A stretch of DNA of 64,000 nt from Malus domestica (taxonomy: Eukaryota; Streptophyta; Magnoliopsida; Rosales; Rosaceae): the NCBI RefSeq assembly GCF_042453785.1, contig NC_091664.1:6287001-6351000 (forward strand). Direction: 5' to 3'. Under the pieces are notes generated by a model. That model made no database searches, was not told where the DNA came from, and saw only the letters and a list, made by a program, of their open reading frames with translations. Below are positions 22,726 to 37,458 of the stretch, piece by piece. Positions within the stretch are counted from its first letter, which is position 1, and the number at the start of each line of letters is the position of its first letter. Position numbers and translations under genes: made by a program.

Positions 22726-25472
22726 TTATAATGGGTGTATTTGTTTTTGCACAGCCTTTACAGCCGCAACTCGTGCAGCAATTGCTGCTTTATTAGCTAT
22801 TGTTACAGCTCGGTTCACCCTTTCTTCTACTTTGGCCGCTTCGTATGCTCTCTCAGCAGCTCTCTGTGCTTCCTGCTCATAAGATGGTATTCAGTAAGAA
22901 ACTCATATAGTAGCGGTAACTGGTAAGTGCTTGTTCAAATCAAATAATTAAGGTTTTGCATTCAGTCTTCACGTAAATCAACACCGAGTATTTCTATTGA
23001 AGAACTGTCATTTTAGAGGAAAAGCTCAGATAGCATAAGGTCAAAAGAAAAAAGCCCATCCAACTCGAAAGACTGATGAAATCTGTAGCAGACGTAGGTA
23101 CAATTCATCCATACACAAACTTCCAACAAACTACAACAAAAATGCTATGAAACAAGTACCACAGTCTCATAAAACCAAAATCACATCATGTGGCTTCCAA
23201 GTGTCTTTTCATTCATGGTTTATGTCAAAAAAATAGGAAAGTTTTTCCAGTTTTAATTACGATATTTACCTAAAATGAAATGTCAGTAAACTTGAATTGT
23301 TAATCAAGTCAACAACATAAAATACAAACACGTTTACACAATTCAAAACGATATTTACCTACTAAAACTTTATGGTTGTAGGCCAACACATTTACAGTAG
23401 AATTTATTCCAATGAAATACTGATACCACAAGGACATAAAAGACAATTACCTGGACTGCATTAAGCACTTTGGCATGGTTGGCAGAATAAGAAGATCCAG
23501 GTTGGGTATTTTGTGCACTGGGAATATCTAGCACCCCATTTTGCCAGTGACCAGATTGTGTTTCCCCATTTCTGAAAGTGTACATGCCAAATCCCTGCTT
23601 TCTACCTTCATGCCAGGCTCCTTCATATCGATGGCCGTTCCCAAACTGATATACTCCAAAACCGTGCATCTTGTCCGCAAAATATTCCCCAGCATATGTA
23701 TCACCATTTCTGCGTTATCATATATACCAAATTAGACCTGTGCTTGCGAATTTAACTTTCACTAGCATATCAGACGAACAAGTATTCTTAACATGTGTGA
23801 GACAAACACAGATGCAAGTGCCCGCAGACACGTGTATGAAAGTGAAAGGAGTGTAACTAGATCAGTTTTCCTTTCGAAATTAACCAAGTATAAGAACAGT
23901 AGTCAAGAATCAAGATCCAAAGTGTCTTGTTTATATTAAAATATAAAATAAACATTAGATTAATGAGACCTTGTAGATAATGTGCCGGAGAATGAAATAT
24001 AAAAAAAAGTATGAGATAGTTCCAAACACCATGATGCTGAACCATCCCTTTAATCTATGTATTCTAATACGATGCTAGCCATAACCTGCATTTGAACCCT
24101 AATAACCTCCAACCTTGATTGTTTTGGTAATTATCCAAAAGAACAATGAAAAATCCAACTGAAGGCCTGAATGACTTGACACGGAGCATCTATAAACTCA
24201 TGAATGTAAAAACAAATACTGAACTACAGAGACAAAAATCAACAAGTCTCTAAACTTGGTGCAAAATGTATAACAATTCCATTAAGCACACGATACCTCA
24301 AAGGCTCAAACCTTATTTGGTCCTAGCTAGCCCAAAATTGCATACCAGATGACAAGACCACATAATTGACTTAATATCTTAACAACCTAGTAACTAAGAG
24401 AGGTACAAAAACATTTCAAATCGGTCGTCCTAGTACTGTGTAACTAAAACCCTACCATACCACATAGAACAACAAGGCGACTAGATGAATCAGTGTTCAA
24501 TTCCAAACATCAATATCATAGACAAGAACATGGAAATCGAAACACATATCCATTCGCTTCATATATGTTAAGGAAGACAGTAAGTTTTTACCTGAAATGA
24601 TAATGACCAAGTCCATGTTTGACACCCCACTTAAACTCCCCAACATACCGACTTCCATCCTGGCAAGTATGTATGCCACACCCATGACACTGCCCATTAT
24701 ACCACTCTCCGGCATAAACATCACCAGTGAAGAACCTATACACCCCAATTCCATGCCTCAAGCCCTGCCTATACTGCCCGCGATACCTGCTACCTCTAGC
24801 CCAAGTCTCCACACCATAACCATCATACTTCTCATCCACCCAATCACCTTCATACCTCCCACTCATATGATAGTAATAAACCCCACTTCCTGAACATTTT
24901 CCTTTATCAAATTCACCCTCATAAACATCCTTATTACTATACACCTGCACCCAAGACCCCGAATTCGGCTTTTTGTCCAACTTTGGCTTCGACCCAATTG
25001 ACCAAAGAACAGGCTGAGTGGGCTTAGAGACGCAGGAAGACGAACAAAGCTTGATTGGCAAAGAGCGGGAAAGAAACAACCGAGTCGAAACAAAACGGGG
25101 AAGTGCAATGTTGAGAGAAATCAAAAGGGCCGCCGAGAGAGCGATCACAGAGAGGAAATCGAGAGCGAAAGAGCGGCGGGAACTGGTGATGAAGTAAAGG
25201 GAAGGCAAAAAGAAGAGGATAAGCAAGCGGCAGTGGACTCTGAGCAGATGGGCACCGCGGAAATGGCGGAAATGGCGGAAAAGCTTCAGAACCAGTGATC
25301 GTGTGGCGAAGGGAATGATTGCAAGTGAAGCAGAATACAAAAACGAAGAAGAAGAGGAAGAAGAAGGGCCGGAATTGAAAGCAGTGTGGCCATGGGGGTG
25401 GAAGTGAATCGGGTGGTGGTGGAGAGAGGAGAGTGTGGGAGAGTGGGATAAAGTGGAAGGTGTATGGTTCAT
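22726..25472 (-). CDS. membrane-anchored MORN-repeat protein
   Basis: Three exons: 25472-24592, 23709-23451 and 22872-22726, giving 428 residues. After a His/Ser-rich N-terminus there are two hydrophobic segments (about residues 82-98 and 103-122). Seven full 23-residue MORN repeats and one partial follow (about 184-355), with units such as YEGEFDKGKCSGSGVY and YAGEWYNGQCHGCGIH. The C-terminus is an alanine-rich amphipathic helix (about 380-426, RAAERAYEAAKVEERV). MORN repeats bind membranes or lipids. Plant relatives are often labelled SET7/9 methyltransferases, but no SET domain is present. The frame stays open upstream to an ATG at 25760, so a longer N-terminus (524 residues) is possible. 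I chose 25472 because the upstream part looks like leader. Biochemical role unknown. Confidence 0.88.
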
Positions 25473-25773
25473 TGCAGGATTGTAAGAGATGGGTTCCTCA
25501 TGGATTTTGAGTTGGGTGTGAATTTGGTGGGATTGTGCTGCTGGGCTTGGTGATTTCCGGGTCTGGGTTGCTTGGAAATGATCAAGTTGGTGGTTTGGTT
25601 TGGTGATAACATGTAGGACTAATTGGGTATTTGAACAATTGACATTTGGGTTTGAATTTATAAGTGCTTTTGAAATTGATGAGGAATCAATTCCTCTCAG
25701 CTTCTGCTTTTCTGCTTTCCTTTCCTCTTCCGATCTGAGTTGAATTGCATTTACATACACATATTTTCTTCTT

Positions 25774-25805
25774 CCTCTCTCTCTCTCTCTCTCTATCTCT
25801 CTCTA
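25774..25805. repeat. CT microsatellite in the MORN-gene leader
   Basis: CTCTCT run broken by CTAT, just upstream of the MORN gene. On the gene strand it is a GA-rich leader or core-promoter segment, common in plant genes. Confidence 0.7.
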
Positions 25806-26068
25806 GCTTTCTCTCTCTTCTGTGACTTTCTGGGTTTCTGAGATCAGAGCAAATGGTGGATATCTGTGTGATGTGTTGCTGTTTCTTGTTGCTTTGCTCT
25901 GGTTTTCACGTCTGGTCTTTCTGCAGAAGCCAGAACCGACCTGGGGTGGTTTGTCCTCTTCTCTACAAAGCCCCTGGACTTTAGGATATTTTCTGAAATA
26001 CCGCCACTCTTTCTTGTATTTGAAGAAAGCGAAACAAGTGGCAAAGCCCGAGTGGATAACTGCTGACT

Positions 26069-26250
26069 GTTTTTTTTTTTTTTAGTACACCGATATTTTT
26101 ACACTAAGAGATGAAGAGTTCGGTTAAACCATATAATTGGTAACCTAATTTTGTATCGAATTTGATATACGGGATTTGAACCTAAAACCTCTTATTTTCA
26201 AAAGATGAGAAATATCACAAGATCATTGTACTGAATAACAATTACTGACT
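26069..26250 (-). mobile_element. SINE copy 1 (family with GGTTCRAATC box)
   Basis: On the minus strand it reads TTTAGGTTCAAATCCCG (a tRNA-type B box), then a block of the form AAATTCGATACAAAATTAGGTTRCC, then GTGTAAAAATATCGGTGTA and a poly-A tail (the T run at 26069-26083 on the plus strand). Same plan as 52560-52706 and 51915-52500. Confidence 0.6.
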
Positions 26251-26462
26251 GTTTTTAAAAATGGGTAATGATGAATTTCAGATAATGGTGATTGACGTTT
26301 GCGGTTTTCCGTCTTGCCGTCTGTTAACTTTGACAATCGTAAGGTTTGATTGATGCTGATTAATTAGTTATTTAATTTGAAATTGATGTTTTCCAAAACT
26401 AAATAATTTTCTAGTCTTTTACAACGTCACTCCATTGGTGTACTAATCTACATTATTGATGA

Positions 26463-26657
26463 ACCCGGATCTTCTCCATATTCAAAAAATTAGTGCTTAA
26501 AGATCAAATAATCCGGATCGTTGAAATTTGATCTAATGGTTACAATTATTATAATTTTTACAGGATCCCTTGTTTGTTGCCGTTGAATCAAATTTCAACA
26601 GTTCAGATCATTTGATCCATAGGCTCAGATTTTTTGGATTCGGAGGAGATCTAGGTC
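26463..26657. mobile_element. MITE (195 bp) with long inverted ends
   Basis: Arms ACCCGGATCTTCTCCATATTC... and its mirrored partner ...GGATTCGGAGGAGATCTAGGTC form imperfect inverted repeats of about 30 bp, with a second inverted block around GTTGAAATTTGATC. The element is flanked by the direct repeat CATTATTGATGA (26451-26462 and 26658-26669). A long duplication suggests a Mutator-type MITE. Non-coding. Confidence 0.7.
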
Positions 26658-26903
26658 CATTATTGATGACTGGTTTTTATGATAATATAAAATTTGTTGG
26701 GACCATTTAGATTAAATTATTGAGTGATATTTTCTTTCAAATGTTAAGAAGTGAAACGTTAGAATTTACTTTAGCCGGTTCATGGAAAAGATTATTGAGC
26801 TAGTTTAAGCTCATACTAGCCTCTTGATATGTGTATGATAATTGGTCTTTATATGTTAAATTAATTTTTTTAATGATTTTTTACAAAATAAATTAAGAAA
26901 TTC

Positions 26904-27116
26904 CCAATACATCCTCTCTGGATCCTTTTGGTGAGGATTTTAGAGATCCGTGAATCGTGTTCGTTCATCGTACATCATGCGGTTAGTTTTTATCAAGTAC
27001 TGTTTATGTATTTTTAAATAAAAATATTTAAAATAATTTATGACCGCACGATGTACGATGAATGAATACGATTCATGGATCCTTGGGATCCTCAGGATCG
27101 GTGAGGATTCGGACAC
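26904..27116. mobile_element. MITE, Mutator-like, copy 2 (213 bp)
   Basis: Relative of 485-696 with the same arms (GGATCCTTTTGGTRAGGAT, TCGTGTTCGTTCATCGTAC) and the same loop. It is flanked by an exact 9-bp duplication, AAGAAATTC, at 26895-26903 and 27117-27125. The two elements differ in length by one base and carry different 9-bp duplications, so each inserted independently. Confidence 0.8.
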
Positions 27117-27125
27117 AAGAAATTC

Positions 27126-28500
27126 ATTTTAAAAATATTTTTGAAAAGAAATTAGAAGTTTTTTTTTCAAAAAAAAAAAGAAAAAGAAATTAGAAGTTAA
27201 ACATAAACCACCCACTAACGTGGGGTTTTGTTATTTTTTTTTTCAAAAGTTTAAAATTTAATGTTTCTTAAAATTTTAAATTCATTCAAAATTAATATTT
27301 ATTGAATTAGTTTAACTCCTTTTAATTCAATTGTAATTTTAGAGGGTCAAATTATGGCATTTGAATGTTTCACCATTTTGGGTTCTCCCTTAATATATAT
27401 AGAATAATAGACAGTAAAGCCGTTGAAGTTAGTTCAAGAACTAAAATGACAGTTGCACAAAAGATTGTGATAAAAGAATACCTCATTCTGAAGTAATGTA
27501 TACAAAGTCAAAATTAAGCACCACATTTGGAAAGAAGAAAAAAAACATTTGTGAGAAGTGCACAATGAGATTTTGACTGTAATAATAATTCCCAACAAAT
27601 AAGAAAAAAAACATTTTAATTTGTGCCCCCATACTCTTTACAGAATCTCGTTTTACAGGTACACTCTATTTTGTCTCACTTTATCACATTGTGTTCCAAT
27701 TTACCCATTTTCTTCATCTGAGTTGAGTGAAATGTTAATTTTGCTAATGTGGCATGGGTTCTTCGATTTTCAATAGTGAATATAAACATTTGTTTAAACA
27801 AAATGCAAGTTTTGATAACATTATGGGGGAAATGATTCATTTAAGGTCAGGAAGATGGGATCTCATTGTTACAAAAAGTGGGGATTAATTGCCGCGCCCA
27901 CATCCAATCAAATTTCAATCATCCGAATAGTTTATTTTTCAAGTACTTATTAATAGATCATTCTTGTAAAAAATCAATTTCAATTCAAGGGTGCATAAAT
28001 CCTTGATATTCTGTGAAGAGTGCAAATGAAGAAAAAATAAATGATTTAGTGCCACGATTGAATTGATTTAGTGCCACGATTGAGAGAATCCTTCATTTGC
28101 ACCCTCTACAGAATTTCACGTGGCTTAATCGTGACCGTCTAAATAGAAGAGGCGAGAAAAAAGAAGAGAGAATTCTACTCAAAAAAAGTGAGTGCAAATG
28201 AAGAAGAGAGAGTGCAGAAATCACTTCCCGACTAACAGACACGAGAGGGCTCCCATCCTTCCAATTCAGAATCCATGCAGCATAGATGGCCCCTTGCAAA
28301 TTGCACACCAAAAATACATACCAACATTTCATACAAGTGCGTATATAATATGATTCAAATGCAGAATAACATACAAAGTGCGCACAAAAAATAGAATATC
28401 CGAATGTAGATGGTATAAAAATATACGATGCTATATTCCAACGATTAAGTGCGTACATAATCCTACTGCTGTGCTGACTTGACTCTAATATCATTAGACA
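27126..28500. other. intergenic, containing a foldback-family arm
   Basis: About 27835-27995 resembles one arm of the foldback element at 52915-53355 (GTGGGGATTAATTG, CATCCGAATAGTTTATTTTTCAAG, TAGATCATTCTTGTAAAAA). At 28040-28080 GATTTAGTGCCACGATTGA is repeated in tandem, and TGCAAATGAAG recurs in both orientations at 28020-28240. No gene. Confidence 0.5.
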
Positions 28501-28766
28501 AGAATATAAAGAGACTACACGATACATTTCTCAAGACACAAGAAAATTGTAGACATGGACTGGCTATTCATTCTCGGTGCCCCAATAATCCCACTTGAGC
28601 TAATAAAAAAACGAAGAAAACAAGTCCGGCAGAAGCCGCTGCAACGTAATTATTGATGCTAAAGCCAAACGGACAAGTAAGTCCACCCACTCTCAAGAAC
28701 ATTACTGACAGAGGGGAGTAAGTCTCACATGAACTCCTGCCCTGGCTGAAGCTTGAAATTTCGGCA

Positions 28767-32481
<3,715 letters not shown>

Positions 32482-32559
32482 CTCTTCTTCTTCTTCTTCT
32501 TCCTCCTCCTCCTTCGATGCCCAAAATTAATATCACCCAAAAATTGAAAAAATAAATAA

Positions 32560-33172
32560 AAATTGAAAGTTGAAAATTGAAAAATAAATAAAAGTTGAAA
32601 ATTGAAAAGGGAAAAAACCTAGGGCAGTGGAAGTAGGGTTTTCGGTTTTGATCGCTAACTCATGTCGCCTGGAATTTGTTCGTTCGGGTTTGGGTTAGCT
32701 AACTCAGCTTCAGCTTTGAGAGAGAGAGAGAGAGAGAGTGAGAGTATTACTATTATTGCGAAACGGAGAGAGGAGAGAGAAGCTTATATTTATATACGGA
32801 GGAGAGTATTATGGTAATTTACTTGGAGACGGATGGGAGAACGATTCGAGGGAGATCTAGAGTTTGGGTCGTTTAGATTCTGTAGAGGGGAGGGGAGGAT
32901 ATGACCACCACGTGTCGGGTGATCGGGGAATGTTGGGTGGATCGTCATGTGGGGCCCCAATCGGGCGGGAGCCAATCGGAGTGAGCTGTCGCCTGAGATA
33001 TTTTCGCTGTTTTTGGTTTTAAACGAAAAGAAGCTGGAATTATGAACGGGCCTTGCAATAAATTCGACATTCTCCTTGTGGCAGGCAGGGGAAGGGTGGG
33101 GTGGGGTCCACCATGGAGCGTAGTATTTGTCACGTGCAGACTAAGTGGGTTTTTGAGAAGACGCTTCGAGTT
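32560..33172. other. CKB leader and upstream region
   Basis: Upstream of the CKB start. It contains a GA microsatellite (32718-32742) and no independent gene. Probably holds the CKB promoter. A TATA-like TTATATTTATATA lies near 32784-32797. Confidence 0.45.
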
Positions 33173-33175
33173 TTA

Positions 33176-33604
33176 GAGCAACTCCAGCGGATGCTGGTTG
33201 CTCGGGCGACAGGGGAGGAGAAAGGGTCTGAGGGCCGGTGGGAGCAGCTCCAGCGGGGAAGGGCCCGAGTGAGGGTGGGAGCCCGAGCGAAGGGGGGGGG
33301 TGGGGAGTCGACGGGCCTGTGGCCCGAGGGCTTTGCAATATTTTATGTTTTTGTGTCAGAGAGAAAGAGAGAGAGTGTGTTTTTTGTGTTAGAGAGAGAG
33401 AGATGATTTTTTATTATTTAAACAAACAAAAAAAACTATTATTTTAATTGCTTATTGCCAGGGGGAGGGTTCCAAGGGTGGAGATGTAAATGGCAATTAC
33501 TGTTCATTAATGGTAGTTACTATTCATTTAAGGCAGTTACTATTTAATATGATTGATTGAATAGTGGATTGCCAAGGGGAAGGACCCCATGGGTGGAATT
33601 GCTC
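33176..33604. mobile_element. Tourist-like MITE (429 bp), TTA duplication
   Basis: Starts GAGCAACTCCAGC and ends GGTGGAATTGCTC, imperfect inverted repeats, flanked by TTA at 33173-33175 and 33605-33607. The interior has a GC-rich half (33200-33310) and a half with three spaced copies of GGCAGTTACTATTCATT-like sequence (33490-33545). The 3-bp TTA duplication points to PIF/Harbinger. Confidence 0.7.
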
Positions 33605-33619
33605 TTAGGCAAAACGTGA

Positions 33620-34690
33620 ACTCAGGCATCCAAGTTAACCACCTCCAATCCATCCATGGCCGGACCGCTAAAGCTAAAGAAGTCTTTTATCATGTTAAGT
33701 ACGCAACCGTCTTTATCCGCCTCAACCAATTTTAACTGTAGACCGTAGAGATTAGTGAGATAGGCACGATAATTGTGAGTGAAATACGTACAAGGATGTG
33801 TTGAAGTATGCAGTATATAATCACGTGAAAAGTAAAATAAACATGAAAATATATTGCACTCGCAACAAGTAATGAAAGGGTACACCGTGCATGATTATAT
33901 TAATAGGATAGGACATGTTGCTGTTCATGTAAGCAAACGATAGATGCAAGCTCACATTAATAATTGCATAATGAAAGTTGTTAGGTCGGACACACTTAAA
34001 GTATTGGTGAACCAATCATAATTGTTCGGCAATTTCTAACCATGATCTACATGAACAATCAAAGATCTCTCATACATTCATCAACGACTAATTATATACA
34101 TTTTTAAAATATGTTTTTCTTAACACTACCAAATCGCCTATAAATTCAAGTTCCTTGTACCTGTGCCAGCCCGGCATCCCGAACCAATAATCGAGTGCAA
34201 AAAAACTTATGCATGGCATCATATTATTAACATGGGAAGCTACGACAACGTTGTACTTGTGCCATGTACGTTGTTCCCTGTAAATGAAATTATGGTGCAT
34301 GCACTTGGTACAAATCACATGGTAAGGACAGGACAGGAAAATACCAATCCACAACCCATGTGGTTACGTTCAGAATGTTCACTTATCGGCAAATACTGTG
34401 GTGGAATAATACCAAGGATAAACTTTGAGAACATATTTGAGCTTTGTACTACCCTTCTATCGGCATAATCTAAATCAGTCGAGACTAACAACTTTTCAAG
34501 TACTCTGAAGATGTTTAAGTTTAAAAAGCCGGCAAACAACTAAAACAAAGTGCTGGTGACACACATAATGTACAGCGACAGAGAAACTAGGCGTATACTT
34601 ACAACTGGATTTCTAGGTAACCGAACTCTCAAGGACACCGAGAGTATTGCTTTCAGTTAGAGCAGACAGGAAAACAATGGATGCACTTTA
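33620..34690. other. intergenic, no gene recognised
   Basis: No frame resembles a known protein. A short minus-strand frame at 33622-33780 (LVEADKDGCVLNMIKDF) looks protein-like but is isolated and was not placed in a family. Confidence 0.4.
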
Positions 34691-34697
34691 ATTCTTC

Positions 34698-37266
34698 TTA
34701 ATCCTCGGCAAAGTACTTCTCCTCAGCATCATGGTTGGCTTCCCTCTGCCAGTGATCATCCAGTGTTTCGTCATTGTCAATTTGTGTGTAATCTAAGTAC
34801 TCGGAATCTTCTCCCAACAAAAACTTTTGCTGCATGATGTGGGTGAACTGGTCCATCTGATCTTGCAACTCCGCAGCAGATAAAGTTTCTTTCTCACTGT
34901 GCCCTCCTGTGGTGGTTTGAGTACCGTTGGGCCCATCTGACTGACCTGCAGTTTGAGCACCATTGGGCACATCTCGATTATCCGTAGTTTGAGCACCGTT
35001 GGGTGCAACTGGATGATCGATAAGCATCTATAAGTAACAAGGCAAATCTAAAAACGTTAGAACAACCTGCATGATTTGTAACAACTAATGGAGCCAACTA
35101 GACAACTAAATCATTAGTAATATTTGAATTATACAAGAACCAAAGACCAAGCATGAAGAAAGCATGTTCATCGAATTGATTGAAGATTACTATAATCTTT
35201 AGGGGCTGTTTGATAACCATTCTTGATTAGTTTTTCATTTTTCACCTTTTGTGCTATAGACATCGGAAAAGTACGAGGGAGAAAAGAGGAATGAAGAAGG
35301 GTGCAGGAAGGATAGTGGAAGAAATGTTTATGAATTGATCCACAAAATAAATAATAAAACCCAAAAGGCGAAAATAACATTAAGTAGGTTTCTCTTTTAA
35401 GATTTTGCTTTCATATAATCTCCTTCATTTCTCCCTCCTCTCTCCCACCACCTCCCTTCACCCTTCTCCATTCTGCATTCCTCCCATATAGTTTCCCTCT
35501 ATCTCTAGGAAAAAAAATGAAAACTAAAACTGAAAACGAGATGGTTATTAAACGGGCCTTAAAGTGTCATCAGTAGAGCACAGTGTCACAACACTCACAA
35601 CTACGTTACCACCTCTTCTCATTTGTAAGAATTATTTTAAAACCGACACAAATGCAACAAACAAGCAAATCAAGGTATTATGCTATCTATATGCAGCAGA
35701 ATACAATAGTTAACAGAAGAAAGGCAGGGCAAGAGGGGTCTAAAATCTGAAGTCATAGCTAGGATTTTATCATAACCCACTTAAAATGAAAATAAATAAT
35801 TAGACAGACCTTATGCATGCAATTTTGGTCATTACATATCTCATAAAACAATACTCCAAAATTCAACAGAGAATACAGAAAATCACCATATTGTTTTCAT
35901 TTTTTATCATGTGGAAGCACAAATATTAAATATATAAATATATAGATAAACAAACAAGACTTATCAATTTTGCAAGTATAACTTTGTAATTGTTTACTAA
36001 GTTACCTCGGTAGATTGTGCGCCTCTGTCAGCCCTCACAGCTTCCTCTTCGTCTTCATCCTCTTCCTCTTCTTCTTCCTCCTCCTCCTCCTCCTCCTCCT
36101 CCTCTTGCTCTTCTTGCTGGTTTCTATCAACACCACCAACCCAATCACTTTCAGGAACACCCAACCTCTGCTGCTCCCCTCTAATCTTTGAAATCAAAAC
36201 TGCTTCCTCTGCCCTCCTCAACAACATGTCCGACCACCTTTCCCCGGGTCTGGCCATGGTCCTTCCAATGGGATCCTGAAACTTCCCAACATATTCATGA
36301 TGCAAGTATGGCTCTCTCTCTCTCATTGAGTCCTCTGAGAAATAATTCCCGTCAAACATCAATTTATTCAGGTATGCTCGCCTCCGGTTCTTGACTGTAA
36401 CTGACCTTGACTTCAATTCATCTGATGTTGGACTCATTAAGCTTTTAAGATGCTTCACATGCCAATTGATTTCATAATCATCTTGGAGCGCATCAAACTC
36501 TCGGAGCTCATCAAAGGTCAATTTTGAACCATAACGTTCTGGACAAATAAAATAAACAATCAAGAAAAAGGGTATTGGAAGAATGGGAAATAAAATTAAC
36601 TCAAACCATCAGCTTCCCATAAAAATTTTGATAAAAAAAAAAAAAAAAAAGACATTGTTCTGTAATTCAGTGTAATTTCGGAAGTTCGAACCAGTTTGCC
36701 CCTGCTAAAGTGAGATTCACAAACAAAGAAACATACAAACATGCAGCTAAGAATTCATTCTCTAATCTCAATTCTCTCAGCATCCAAAACTAATGAATAT
36801 TATGAAAAATAGAAATTAAAAAAATAATTATCCTTAAATTCTTGGTTTCAAACGCGTAGCTGAGCTAAAAGCCTATCACCACTACACTAATTTATCAGCT
36901 TTACCACAATTTGTTCTTCCCTCCCCTCAATCTTCTCGGAAACCAAAGGAACAATTTTCTTTTTCTTTTTTTCGCAGTAACCAAGCAGAAAGTTAGGGGC
37001 TGTGAGCCTGTGAAGAAGTACTGTAAAACCCTAACTAAAAGACATTGGATATAAGCATACCAAACACAGACATGTGAGAGATAGATAGATAGGGTACCTA
37101 GGAAAACGGCGACGTCCCTCGAAAGGAGGTCGAGGAGTATAGCCTTGCGTTCAGAGGGATTGAGGGCGTTGGATTGTAGGGCACGAGGGAAGTAGAGATC
37201 CTCCAACGACGATAGCCTCTCCGATATGCTCTCCATCGCTTCGCCTCTCACTGCCTTTCCCTCCAT
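34698..37266 (-). CDS. CCDC97-like acidic coiled-coil protein
   Basis: Three exons: 37266-37098, 36538-36006 and 35027-34698, giving 343 residues with the frame kept at both junctions. The N-terminus, MEGKAVRGEAMESISERL, is followed by SNALNPSERKAILLDLLSRD. The conserved domain then runs through FLERYGSKLTFDELREFD, DDYEINWHVKHL, RRRAYLNKLMFDGNYFS, YLHHEYVGKFQDP and RWSDMLLRRAEEAVL, the pattern of the CCDC97 (DUF2052) family. After it comes an almost pure glutamate tract of about 20 residues, then three PNGAQT-type repeats, and an acidic end (HDAEEKYFAED). Family members are nuclear and conserved in eukaryotes, but I cannot assign a biochemical role. A second ATG lies ten codons in. Intron 2 carries a MITE. 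Confidence 0.85.
35202..35558. mobile_element. Tourist-like MITE (357 bp) in an intron, TTA duplication
   Basis: Starts GGGGCTGTTTGATAACCA and ends TGGTTATTAAACGGGCC, imperfect inverted repeats, flanked by TTA at 35199-35201 and 35559-35561. It sits in intron 2 of the CCDC97-like gene. Its terminal form fits PIF/Harbinger. Confidence 0.75.
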
Positions 37267-37458
37267 CCCTGCTGAGTCTGCTCTGCTTCCCCTCTCACTC
37301 GCGAGACTCCCTGAATATTTTCTCGGTTCGACCCAACACGTGAGAGTCGCGTGGTATGGAGTCGGGCTTTCATTTTATTTTCTTCCTTTTTATAATTATT
37401 TTATTTTCGTTATTATTTAAAAATAAAAAGTGAAATGGTTATCACGCATAGTTTTATA

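Noticed and set aside
22726-25472. SET7/9 histone methyltransferase
   Set aside because: That name in databases rests on MORN repeats; no SET-domain motif is encoded in any of the three exons.
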